Of a stretch of DNA of 64,000 nt, positions 36,284-48,434 are shown in pieces. The stretch spans positions 3,863,127 through 3,927,126 of the forward strand of contig NC_031478.1 in NCBI RefSeq assembly GCF_000006565.2. Reading direction: 5' to 3'. This stretch comes from Toxoplasma gondii ME49. Its lineage: Eukaryota > Apicomplexa > Conoidasida > Eucoccidiorida > Sarcocystidae. Below the pieces are notes generated by a model, which was given only the letters and a program-made list of their open reading frames with translations, was not told the origin of the DNA and did no database searches. The translations under genes were made by a program, and so were the position numbers. How positions within the stretch are numbered: the stretch's first letter is position 1; each line of letters opens with the position of its first letter.

Positions 36284-38483
36284 GTCGCTTCTCAGCCTTG
36301 TTTGACATCCACGACTGGATGGAGCCGGATACTGAAACAGCGGAGGCGAGAAAAAATCGGAGCCCTTTCGCGAGAAAAAAATGTTTCAAGGAACAGCGAT
36401 GTCCGGAAAGTCTGTGTCCAACGTTTAGAACCATCGACTTCGACGCACAGATGTTTTATCACTTATTCTTGAACAGGCGGTGTCTGCTTGACTGCCGGTG
36501 CACGCGCGAAAGGCTTAGGCACTCCAACGCGGCGAAGGACGTGAAGAACCTGCGAAAAGTCTAGAGCTGACTGCATGCACACTTGAAAATTAGATCTCCG
36601 ATAATGGAAACTGGACGCAGCACGTGCTTCGCCTTTTCCCCAACTCAAAATCCGGACTGACAGGCACATGCAGCGACTCTCGGAAAAGTCAGATATCGCC
36701 TCTTATCCGCCTTGTCGCCTCTCGCATGTGACTTGCATGCAGGCCTCGGCCACGGATCATCAAACAAGGCTGAGAGAAGAGATAAAACGCAAGTGTGGCT
36801 GCAATAGGTGGGCACCGCCTTCATACCACGAACATCAGAAGGTAGAGAAAGAGTCGAAGAATTCTCTAGAGTGGATAAACAAGGATGTTAACTCAGACGA
36901 AAACGAAAAAGACGACCAACACCTTTCCTCGTGGTGCCTGTCAGAGGCAGCCGCCGCAAAGGGCTGGCAAGCCACCCACCAGTCGACGTAGGCGGTTCAT
37001 TTACACAAAGCGTTCAAGGCCAGGCAAATTCAGTTGAGGTGAAAAGGCGCTCAGCCCCGAAGATCTTCTTGATATCAAGGGTGTGCAAGAGTTGTTTTCG
37101 GTTAACAGCGCTGCATGTTGTTCTAGCGCAACACAGCCTGATGGGCTGACACGTCACAGCCCCCAGGGGAGTCAGGTCTGCAGAGAGAAAACCGAAAGAC
37201 GCATGGCACTGAATTACATTCAGGAAAGCTCTGGAGACTGAACGATAGAGAGGGTAGGCGTTTTTCCGTGGTGCAAGCGATTCACGTCGACACCGCAAGT
37301 TTGAGAATTCAACGGCTGCATGCGTTGGGAGCCCTGAGCGCGTCCGGGGACATCTAGGCAAAACCGATTACAGTGCCCCGATAGATATGAGTTTTGTCGG
37401 TGAACTAAATGTGCATGCGACACGGGTTTCAATCCAACAGTGTTTCCGACGGATCACGCGCGTAACTGTATGCTTTATCTAGGCAGTTGTCATTCAGCGC
37501 ATGCAACGCGCCGCTGTTCACGTCAAGTTCGAGTTGCTGGGGCGTCTTCAAAAGACACGACGGTGAGAGACTTCCCTCGCTGTTGAGGTTGTTCTGAAAA
37601 CCAGATGTCCTAGTGACGGGAAATGGCTAAGAGTTATCCGTGAGACTCGGTATCCCAGTCAAAGTCCGCAGCGATTATGTATATCGGTCGTCTATCGACG
37701 CAGTAGTCCACACAGGCCGCAGGTGCACCCAGTCGCTACACATCATCGACAAGATGTGGGTCTTCCGGCGACGTGGAGTGCAAGCTCTAGCATCTGATGG
37801 CCGAGAGAGACTACCGTTGCGAATTAGTTGAGAGCATACACTTCAAAGACGGGAAGGTGAAGGCAAGGCAGTACGCATCTTGCTTCTCGTGGAAAACGCG
37901 AGGAGTTCCAACGGGAGATCGTGGTGCATTGAGAGGCATGCTCATTCTAGACGATACGTAGTGTTTGGGATAAACCGTAGACATGGTTTCATTTTCCATC
38001 AAATAAGAGTGGCTGCTGCGGAGGAAGGCACGCACCGTCAGGCTGCTGTCGGTCACTGGCAGCTGTAGGCCAGAACGGTTTACTCGGGGAAGGTGCGATC
38101 GCGTGATCCATTGTGGACGACAACCCAAAATACAGATTTGTTTAGGGTGTCAAACGGTATCGGCCACCAGGATTGTGCTCTCAGTGAATTTTCAGCTGCA
38201 TTCACTGCAGGCTCTGTTGATGGTTCAGGTGAATATGCCTGCTTGGAACCTCGGTAACGTAATGGTTGACTAGCAGAATGAAATATGAAAAATTTCGATG
38301 CCATGGTGAGAAAGCCCCAGCACTTAGAATTCCCACGTATAGTGAATTCGTGAGACAGTATATAGTGATAACATCTAGAGGCAGCCGCCTGGTGTTGTTT
38401 TTGAGAATTCCTCAGGTCTGTAGCTGCTCTCTCTCCGATCTTTTCAATCGTTCTTCCCGTGTATGTCTCTGGCTGTAGCGCAA
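36284..38483. other. Intergenic region: RAP promoter side and DNAI3 3' flank
   Basis: Both flanking genes are on the minus strand, so this 2.2 kb holds the 3' flank of DNAI3 and the promoter and 5' UTR of the RAP gene. ORFs here are all under 110 codons with no motif. Two TGCATGCA words lie within 460 bp upstream of the RAP start codon. Confidence 0.65.
36572..36741. promoter_or_regulatory. Two TGCATGCA elements upstream of the RAP gene
   Basis: Identical palindromic octamers sit at 36572-36579 and 36734-36741, about 290 and 450 bp upstream of the RAP-protein start codon. TGCATGC is a known apicomplexan cis-element bound by AP2-family regulators. Function here is inferred from sequence and position only. 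Confidence 0.4.
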
Positions 38484-41400
38484 CTACTTTCTCATTCGAT
38501 TCCTCGTATTTCCGGCGCTGCTATCTTGGGTGCTTCCGCGGGGTACACGGTCTTCAAGGTCAGCCAGCCCCAGTTCCTGGTGAACAGATACAGATAAAAT
38601 GACGCCAGAAGCAGCCGGTCGCGGACACAAAACCTATGGTAGAAAAGTGATGTCAAACCGCAAAGTGCAGTTAACATGATGTTCATGAGAAACTAAATAC
38701 AACTTGGATGCGGCAAACAACGACCTTCAAGATCTAGACCAGTAGTTTAACTCGTGACATATACGCTCCGGAATATGCTTATGAAAAATCCTGAGATATT
38801 CGGAAGGACATCCAGCGAATCAACAGAAAGGGGTAGCCGTAGTATTTGCCGCAAGCAATGCTTAAAGATGCTTTCCAAGGAAGAGGCGGCCTCACCTCAT
38901 ATAGTATCACAATCCTCAGCTAGGGAAATTCTGGGCTACGTTGGACGAACTTACGCGGGCCATGAAACAAGCAATTCTGCTTCATTCTATTAGCGTAACA
39001 TAGTGGGGCGCTAGTTCTGCCTCGGTCAAAATGGAACTACCTTTCTGCATGCGGCTTCCAGTAGCCTGTACTCGGTCTCCATGGCGTCGAGCTCAGCTTC
39101 CTCGTTTCTGTGTGGTGCCCCTGCGTCTTTCACTAGACCAGACCCTTCGGTTTCCCGAACCCCCTTTCTCTTCAGAATCTCGACTTCCTGAGAGCATGTA
39201 GAGCGCTGCCGACACCTAGAATTAGGCACCAATGAATAAAGGCACCACCGTTGCTGCCGGGTGCTTCTGTATCGCCCCTGTGGTCACTTCCTTCTGTGAT
39301 GGTGCTGCTCATACAAACATGCGAGCAGTAGTTTTTTTCTTACTGTTACTCCGAGTGATAACAGCCAGAAAGTCGGGAAATCATGTGAACTGCGTCCGTT
39401 CAGTTCTCAAGGTAGTTCTAAATTACCTTCTCGATCGCCTCTCGTCTCTGGATGACATATGAGATGACTTCCCTCTCTCTTAAGAACATTGCGCGGACAA
39501 CGCCGACTTCTCCTGGTGTCTGCAATCGCACGAACAGCAGAAAGATGGGGGGAACGCCAGGAATATGTCAAACCAAATTCATATTAAGGTAAGAGCCTGT
39601 ACTAGTGTGGAAATTACTTAGCGTATCCGCGGACACATCATCAGAATGGGAGGCAAGTCTGGATACAGTTGCTCCACGGCCAGGCTTTTCCCAAGTGGGC
39701 AAAGATGTTTTCGTAGCCTCTGGATTCCTAAATGACCCTTCCGCGATTCGAGTCCACTGTTGCTTTCAGCTAACGGAAGGAAAGCTGTTACCGCTAGGTC
39801 GCAAATTATCAACAGCAGCTCCCCTGCCACAGAAACCAGATTCCATCTTGTAGCCTGTAGAAACCTAGGACCCTTCCTTCAGTTGCTATCTGACAGGTAT
39901 TTCTTGGTAACATGTGCATTACAACTCTTATTGTTGGAAGCTGTGTTGACACAGTGCATGTGCAAAATCAGAATCCAGCATATCGGCGCAGACAGGAGGC
40001 CATACTACCGTGGGCGTTCATCCAGGCTCTACCTTTGCCTCCAGCCTGGAATGATAGAAGGAGTACGTACGGCAAGATTGCGTGGGCTCGAGAATGAATC
40101 CATTTGTTCTGACGCTTGCCTAAGTCTGTAGCGTGCCGTTTACATATAACTGTAAGAACGCAACAGTCCTCCACGCAAAGACTGTCCCAGCACTGCAATC
40201 CGAGGGTCGAATGAGACCGTACCTGGGTCGAGAGAGTTCTTGGAAGCGAGAGGACATGAACAATCCCAGATGCATCTCCTGCGGCTAAAAGCGACAGAAC
40301 AGAGTCGCCGAGGTCGCGAAGAGCGTCTCCTTTTCTTCCGTGAAGAGGCCGGGTGACGCGCCTGCCGTGAGCCAGAGAGGGCCGGTGTCCTGCCCTGCTT
40401 GGGTGGAACGAGAGGCAAGTGACGGCAGCTGCGCCTACTACAAAAACTGAACTGTACGCTTGGCACTGCTCAGAGAGGTCCCACACCTCGAGGCTGCCAT
40501 CGTGTCTGCCCAGAAAGATAACCGACGGGCGTGTCGGACTCCACGAGCCGCAGGCGTACGGAACACCTGATCTGAGAAAGCCGCACAGCCGCTCGCGCAT
40601 CACTTCGTCTGACGCTAGAAACGATCGCCTTGGCAAGCGTGTTTCGGGGGAGACGCTTGAAGCAATGAATAGGCAATGGACACTCAAATATGCAGTGCAA
40701 CTCTGGCGCCTGTGCTGTATGTCACTCACAAACTCCAGTGTGTGGTGTGCAGCGAAGCTTACGTTGGAGAAGAAAAAATTGGTGAGGGACAGTCTGCCAT
40801 CCAAATGTAGAATGCCATATCCGTGACCGCTAGGAAAATGTCTTCGAAGAAAGGAGAGATGGCGAAACTCAAAGTCGGCCTGTAAGTTCTGGTTTCCTGG
40901 ACATGGGGATATTGGGTACAGTGTAATATGTCCACATGGGGCTGACAAAGCATCATTAAGCATCATTACAACAACGCCTCCCTTAGGAGCTAGGCAGAGC
41001 TCTAGAAAAAATATCACCATTTTGTCGTAGACTTACGTTCAACAGTGTCTTGACGTAATCGAATTTTCTTTCCTCACCAGAGTGGGCCCAATCTCCAAAG
41101 AGAACTTCGCCATCCTCCTGCCAGACAGAGCAGCTCGCAGCAGGTTTCTGTGCTCTTTCGGTTTTTAACACACCCGAACCGTCATCAACACTTCCACGAA
41201 GTTCGAGGACTAAATGCCGTTCTCTCCATATCTAGCTTCTCAATGTTTTTGAATCGTGGCCACGCTGTCTCGGCGAGTCCGTCTACTTCAAGTCAACACA
41301 CTTCTTTCCCTTAAACAGCTAACAGTCGGATCTTTCGTTTGATTACGATGTCTGCGTTGTACCCTTCCCCTTTCTCAACAGCGATAGCCAATGAACCGCC

Positions 41401-44400
41401 TTATTGGCCACCTACCGTGGAAGCCCAGAAAGTCGTAGTCAACTCGGGAGGTTCTACCTTCGGAATGACTAGGTGGCAGCATCCCAGATCCACTCCTGAA
41501 AAAGACATACTGAATCGCCGCTCCCAGTGAGACTTCAACAGATCTTTTCTATTCCGCCACGAGCGTGTTCCGCTGCAGCTGCATTAAGAATGTCACTACT
41601 TCTTTAAGGAGGTCACCCCGTGTGCTTATTTGTGACATTGACCGTTTCTGGAAAGCGTCTCCATGTAGACAGAAGCTGTCCAAAGAAGGCGGGCGGCGTT
41701 CAGCTCCTACGGAACACGGCTCTTGACTACATCTCTGAATTTGCGGTTTGCGAAACAAAGCCCTCCCGGTGACTTCACCGTAGTGCCTCCTCCACTCTAT
41801 TGCTTTTATGTGTGGGCCACTTTCGACACCGATGGCCATTGCCTCCACAACTTGCACGCTGAATTTGGTGCGTTTGCTTCTAATACACCTCCAAGGTGGC
41901 GTGCGCGTGTGATGCGGTACCGTGCGTCGCGTACCAGACTCTGCTTTTTTCAGGGGGGCCTGTAGGAACGGGCGCCACTGGAAATTGTCGAGGTGTGCAG
42001 AGTGTACGGCTGCGCTGACATCCCAGATCATGATATTTCCGTCTCCGGATGACGTTATAAGATACGTGCTACTGTTGTTCGGATTGAACACAGGCCGCAA
42101 ATTTTTTCTAAAGTCCGTTCCAGATGGTAGCACGCGAATGTCTGAGACTGTCCTCTTGTGGGAGAAGTCGATCGACGACGTTACGATCGGTTTCCTCGGA
42201 TGCTTCTGCCGTTGGTTCACTGAAGCAGAGAAGCAATTAACATAACTGACACCGTTCTTCTATGTACACCGCCTCAAGTTCTTGATGTGAAACGAATGCG
42301 CTCCCCTTATTTTGTGCCAGACAGCATGCAATCGGGCCTGAGCATTTCGCTGGTGTGTCCTCCACCAAGTAATATCGTAATTTCCCATCCTGCTGCTTCT
42401 TCTCTAACTAGGTGTTAAACGGTAGCAAATTCACCCGATGCGTCTGAAGAATATGTAAACACTAGTTCGATAGCTGTAGCTATTTGGAGTACAAAGGCCA
42501 CTGCAACTGAGAGAACAACACCCAACCGATTTTCAGTCATCAGCAGTGGCTGCACCAACGATGACACACTCTGTCAAGAATGAAATGACCGGTGTAGCAG
42601 GCGTACAGGACACATAACGGTACCGGAAGCCCCTTGTTTACGCACTTTTCTGATTCTCAGTCGCGCTTTTGCCGGCTGGATCCGCTAAGGCGTCAGTCTT
42701 CCAGACCGCAAGCTGCATCCCAAATAGCGGAAAGACATCAGCCAGTGACTCCTTACGTCGTGCCTCTGGTGCCATGTCATTCAGTCGCGAAAGCAAACGA
42801 GCAGTTCGTAGGCGCCCTAAGAGCGGCAAAACTAACACCGCTGCCGGTAAACCGCAAGGCGTAGGTGTGGTTGTTCTGCGCCACCAAACTTCATTCTAGG
42901 GGAAGCCTCACCTGTCCGCTAATCAATCCAGCGACAATGTACAGCTGGTTCTCCACTACGCAAAAGCAGAAAATTGTAACATCCTGCGGGGCGCAAGACA
43001 ACCAAGAGTTCTCCCTAGGTATGCTTAGCATTCGAGCCGCTGGTAGGACCACCGTGCGTGGGGGCGATTATCTACAAGGCCATGAAATGGGTGACCCCTA
43101 CGCAGTCGACCCGCTAGCATCGATCCCACGCAGCCATTTTGATTCTCTGCGAACGGGCATCTTCTGATTTAGTACACCGATGCTATGTATGGGCATCCAG
43201 CAGAATTCGGCGGACGGCGAATGTGTCGTTACTGACCGAAGGGGCGCTGAAAACAGCTTTAGGCATGATAATGTCTTCAAAATGCCACACAAGGATATGC
43301 GCCTGAGCGACGCGTCCCGAACGCTCGATTCTCTCCTCGAAGGTGGCGTTCTCCATGCATGCGTAAGCTATGAGCGAATCTGATCTGAAGTACAGAATGT
43401 CAGACCATATCCAATCGCCCTCGTGGGAGATCGACGTCGCTCGCAATATTTTGTTGGAGACTAAGTCGTGTTGGGAACTCCACTAAGATAAAATGCTTTG
43501 TTCCAGAGCTGTGTCTCCTGGGCAAGCAGCTGAAATCCGGACACCTCAGGCAACACGCGGAAACTCACCCCGGCACCCGCTGGATGCAGGATATAATTTT
43601 CGACTTTGAAAAGGAGAGATCCGTGAAGTTAAGCAACTCCTTTAGGCCGTCTCCGCTGGTCTGGGAATTGATGAATTCGTCTGTTCCCAGGTTTGCAAAA
43701 TCTTCACCAAAAATATTGATAGTTTCGTTCTGCTCCAAAGCCGCCTCAACCCTGTGATCAGCAAGAGGGAAAAGCTGGCGGCGCCCTGATCTTCTGACGT
43801 GGTGTCCTGCTAGTGCCGTTTCTCTTTAGTGCTCTACCAAACGCGCTCGGTTGCCTCTGATACCATGCGGTGATGCCTATTAATATATATAAGTGTTTCC
43901 GTCCTCGAGTACACTACCGTTTTCAGTCTCGCATGTTGCTGCGTCGGCCATTCAGACCAGCGCACCAGTGTGGGTACCAGTGCTGGTACACAGAAGCCGA
44001 GATTCGTTCAGAAATGGCGGTAGGCGTCCCCTACAGTTGCCGGATGAAGGTCCGAGGCGCACTGATACCACAGGAACCCAAACGGAACGGATATCAACGT
44101 GAGTGACGAATAAGGCAGCAGCCGAGTTCTGCGGCTCCGTGACAAGCTGCACATTCCGATACTCGTTCAGTATCCGAAGTGTTCTCAAGCAACGTACGGC
44201 TTACAGATTTCCCACACTGGAGAAGAAGTTGGCAAATGTTTTGTTCTCCGGATCCTTGAAGATTCCCTTCGTCTGCGATTGGCGCATGCAATCATGATAC
44301 GAAGGCTCTGTGTGCAGTGACGTCACGCCACATCCGAGCTCAATGAATCCCCGCGATCCTTCAAAAAGAGATCCTGCGAGCGTGCTGTGGGATTTCTAGC

Positions 44401-47400
44401 TTTTCGCTGATGAATATGGCGCAGAAAAGGTTTTTTGGAGGGACCGGGAACAAGCACTCTTTACTGTATTGCTGACTTTCGCTGGAGAGACACACAAACG
44501 TCCGTGCGTTTCACCTCGCCTCGACCCAGTGGCTGACTTACGACAACATTTTTCTCGAAAACAATCTCTGTGTTTGTGAGACTCTTACCCAGATATCTTC
44601 GTTGGTATACTGGGTACACGCGTTTACAGGAATGCACAGATATGTCTGTGCCTCTGTTTCCGTGCTGGTTGAGGTGGCCTGGACGCCGAAGTCGAGTTCT
44701 TTTCTGAGGCCTACGAAATTGTTGTTCTGTGTCGCAGATAACCCGATATCTGTAACGGTTTTGAACTCAAAAAGATTTACGAATACCGAGAAATCCTACA
44801 CGTTACCCAAACCGCCTGCTCGCAACCTCTATCTGTTCAATGTCCACTTCTTTTTCGGTCCGTCCCTGTGTACGGGCCTGCTGCCACGCAAAGCCCACAG
44901 ATATGTTTGGCGAACCACACGTATGAACATCATCTGCTTGACTCGACTTTTTCACCCCTAACATCGTCTCTACAAACAAATCAACAGTGTGATGTTGGTA
45001 TCTCATTCATCAGCAGTGAACAAACATGACAGGACATACCTTTTGAGGTCGGCTCGAATGAATTTTGTCCGAAGTGGCTTGGAAATGGCACGGTTCTTTG
45101 AAAAGCCGGTACTTTTTAGAGATGATTCGCGTCAACAATGAGCGCTTCGGCTGCAGCTCCATGCGACGAATTTCCTCATTTGTGATATCTATCGTGGTAG
45201 AGCTCCAAGTCCTCGGTGGCACGTAATTTCCAAATTGATCATCAGGCGCCTGGATCTGTCTCTTGTCTTTTTTTCGAGCCTCATCAGCACGATCCCTGAC
45301 ATACATCGTTACCGCGGCCTCCCGACACTCCTGCAGCCTCTGAAAGCAAAAGGCGTTTCCACCCAACCGGATCGTGTTGGGTAGAACACTTCGTCACGTT
45401 TCGTAATAACAGTCAGTGACCTCTCTTTTGACTTCCATACACAGATTTTCATATGAGGTTATCTTCACTTCCACGGTAGCGTTCGAACTTGTTCGAAGCC
45501 ATCGAACAGATGGGACTACTCCCACCACAAAAGAACACTATTGCCGCCACCGTCGTCCGAAGACCGACGACTCCTTTAGCGGGACCCTCGAGTGATACCT
45601 GTGTTGCTTTGAAGTACGAAGGTGATGGCAACTAAGAACCATAATAACAAGATCAATTTAGGTTTCGGACACACCGGTGAAGTACCAAAAGTGTCCGGAA
45701 TTGAGCACTGTTACATCTGCCTACAGACCTTCGCCATGACGTCGTATGCAACCTCGGTGAAAACCCATGCGAAGGAGTGGCCGTAGAGTTTGTGGGGGTC
45801 ATGCACCACCAGCAGCTCGTCGAGGGGGCAGACCTGCACGTAAGAGTCGACAGCCGATGAAGCACCAGCAAAAGGTCTTGCGAGTCTGCTTGCGCCATCC
45901 CTCGCGTTCGTCCTACCAAAACGGTTGTATCGAGCTGACTCAGTGGGTCACTGGAAACGCTGGCGGTAGGCTCCAGAGGCAATGGGTAGGGTAACGCACA
46001 ACGAATGCATTCTACTAGTTATATTGTATCATTAAACACTTCCACTGCGTACTGCCTCCTGGAGCAATCCTACCAACAGTATGTGGATGTGTCTTCTATA
46101 GTAAATTTGTTCGGAGATTGTCTAAAATTATTCCTTGTGAATACAGGTTCGTCACCTTATTCAACTTTCTGTTTGGTTGTGCTTTGAGGTACGGATTTGT
46201 CGCAAACTATCCACGACTGCATACCGGCAGGACAAAGTTGCCTTCGATTAGTCCAACTCCTTTCAGAAGACAAACTACATAACGGCATCCTTACTACTGC
46301 TGGAAGGGTGAGGAGCCTGACACGCTTGTTTCCGCTCTCTTGCGACTAACTCAGGTACCGTTTCGTCTCCCCTAAGTGGACTGAAGCATTTGTGCCAGCG
46401 CGAACGTCCTGACAACCTTTTCCAAATTGTGAATTTACCCCCAAGTGTCTGCATGTGATCTCAGTTCTGACTGAACCACTTTTTCTCAGTTTCTCTCAGC
46501 CATCGAAAATTGGCCACGCCTGCATACCCGCAGGACAGACTTGTGCTCAGCCCAGTCCGAGTCTTTTCCGAGGTTCCGAATCTCCTGAAGCACATCCGCC
46601 TTCGCGAACACCTTGTACGGTACCGGAACTTCATTCCCGTTGGCGCCTTCAAGCACAAGTCCCATGCTCTTAATATTGGACGCTTTCACAGCAAGCCCGC
46701 CGACGCCGTCTTGACCGGGCATGAGGATCGGCTGCATCCTGCGAAGCAACCGAAACGATTGACCCGCTTGCCTTTTCCTAACGATCGGCGTACGGAAACC
46801 CCGCATGGAAAGAGCGACAGTGCGAAGGCGAAACCCGTTTGGTGACGGAATCCATGTCACGTTTACGCCTTACCCAGAGGAACCCCGAGTTGGAGTGGAA
46901 GACAGCGAGGCATTTGGCTGGAATCTTTTGCAGAAGATGGCCCTACTGCGGATGACATATTCACCAGACTGAAATGCATAGTGCTCCTTTCCACAGTTAT
47001 GTGACAGAGATAGACGCGATCAAAATATTGGCTGCCGTCGCCAAAACTTCTTTTCATTCCATGGTTCAAATACGAAATGGGAGGCACCCTGAAGTTCGTA
47101 TCCCCTGCCTAGGTGTATTTCTCGTAGCCGCCGAGTCGGCCGCGAAAGGCTTTCTGGGAAGTGATGCAGTCGGTGTGAGGGCCGTGAAAATAGAAAGGAC
47201 ATGATTCCATGCTTTTCCGCACCGGGTGTGCTCCTCTGTTACGTCGTCATGAAGGGAATTTCTTGAAGCTGCAAGGCAATTCCGCATAGTTAAGTTCCTC
47301 CATACCTCCGCAGAATCTGCGTCTCGGGAATTTTTTCGATGTCAACAGCTTCCCCAGGCTCTACCAAATCATCTCCACTTCCGCCTTCATATTTGTGAAT

Positions 47401-47835
47401 GGCTCTGTCTTCGAGAGCGTGCTCGCTCTCGTCCTGGAAGTCTGCACCTTTCAACAGACTAGAGGAATCCTTCCCGTTTAGGGTTGCCAAGCATTTTTCG
47501 TGCTTCTCCTGTGAACCATCTTCCGACTTGCCCTGCACATCCTGGACCTCTGCGTCAGACGGGGCTAAACCGCCTGACATTGACTTCGATCCTGCCCTCT
47601 CTCCCACGGTAGTCCCCTCTGACGCTGTACTAGCTATGTTTGGGTCTTCAAGCGACGTTACGATGTCACGAATAAAGGAACGCGATTGCTGCCGCTGTGC
47701 GGGCATTTCCGCTTGGCTGGCCGCCAAGAAAGGGTTTTCCATCGCCATTTCGACTCCCATATCGTCCGATGTTGACAAAGGGACGACGTCCCCCACAATC
47801 CTCCCGTCTCCTGGGTTCCGATGACCCCAATCCAT
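38484..47835 (-). CDS. DNAI3: Inner-arm dynein (I1/f) intermediate chain, DNAI3/WDR63 (IC140) type, 18 exons
   Basis: This WD-repeat subunit belongs to the axonemal two-headed inner dynein arm. Exons in transcript order: 47306-47835, 46528-46738, 45729-45833, 45040-45339, 44589-44726, 44205-44272, 43577-43751, 43237-43482, 42912-42983, 42646-42712, 41935-42219, 41416-41495, 41037-41117, 40763-40941, 40223-40571, 39427-39519, 39041-39187, 38484-38576. All GT-AG junctions keep phase and give 1,072 residues (human DNAI3 is about 890). Collinear matches to human DNAI3 include PLDELLVVHDPHKLYG, ELDFGVQA, HILVWHFEDI, IVAGLISGQ, ITSSGDGNIMIWDVS, EDGEVLFGDW, SPFFEDIFLAV, GSWSPTRPSVIFLG and EVWDL, then a C-terminal coiled coil. 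The first 176 residues are an acidic, low-complexity extension not in the human protein. The 3' end of exon 7 is the weakest border. Coccidians have flagella only in microgametes, so expression is probably restricted to that stage. Confidence 0.92.
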
Positions 47836-48067
47836 CGTCCAGAACCGTTCAGCGTCGGCTTCCTGCTTTCCGGACGTTGCCGCTGTTGTGCACTAAGCAT
47901 ACAGCGCATTTAGGACAGTGTCCAAACATCAAGAAACGTGGGTGGGATTCATCAAGGGGAAGAGCAGCTGCAGCCTCGTGTCTCTGTCGCGTTTACACGT
48001 GGCGAGTCATTTTGCTGTTGCCGCTTGACAGGACAAACGCGTTTGCACCTAAGTGGGGGAACAGATC
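47836..48067. promoter_or_regulatory. Short divergent intergenic region upstream of DNAI3
   Basis: Only 232 bp separate the DNAI3 start codon (minus strand) from the start of a possible small plus-strand gene. If that gene is real the segment is a bidirectional promoter. I see no TATA-like or TGCATGC element in it. Confidence 0.35.
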
Positions 48068-48434
48068 ATGCAGTCAAAAGACACAGCCCGACACATCGAC
48101 GAGGAGGTCTCAGTGGAAAATAAGTATAACCCCGACGAACCGTCGCTCTGGGTGACAACGGGAAAAAACGGAATTACTGCCGTAGTAAATCTATACGCTT
48201 ACCCAATCGGAGCCGTGTGTCGCTTCGCAAAGTTGCGCTTGTAAAGTGCTACACTAGCGTGAGCTGCCGCGATGATCCAGTCGTGCTAACTCCCCGATTT
48301 TCAGCTTCGTTGACTTCATCTTCTGCTGAAAACCGGTTTTCTCTCTCAGTGAAAGTGATATTCGCCGAGTGACAGCTGATTTAGAACCGTGGATTCAACC
48401 ACAACACCACCGTCGGAATGTGCTGAGCACCTAG
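48068..48434 (+). CDS. Possible small two-exon hypothetical protein (85 residues)
   Basis: Exon 1 is 48068-48240 and exon 2 is 48350-48434. The donor (CTT|GTAAAG) and acceptor (TTTTCTCTCTCAG) are good and the phase is kept across a 109-bp intron. The product starts MQSKDTARHIDEEVSVENKY, has a central VVNLYAYPIGAV segment, and ends in a charged SDIRRVTADLEPW region. I recognise no family. An alternative is that a 107-codon plus-strand ORF at 48389-48712 in another frame is the real product. Support is splice signals and protein-like composition only. Confidence 0.4.

Noticed and set aside
44184..44204. A 21-bp intron joining DNAI3 exon 6 to an open frame just downstream
   Set aside because: It is too short for a spliceosomal intron. 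Joining to 43751 instead restores strong DNAI3 homology in the right phase.
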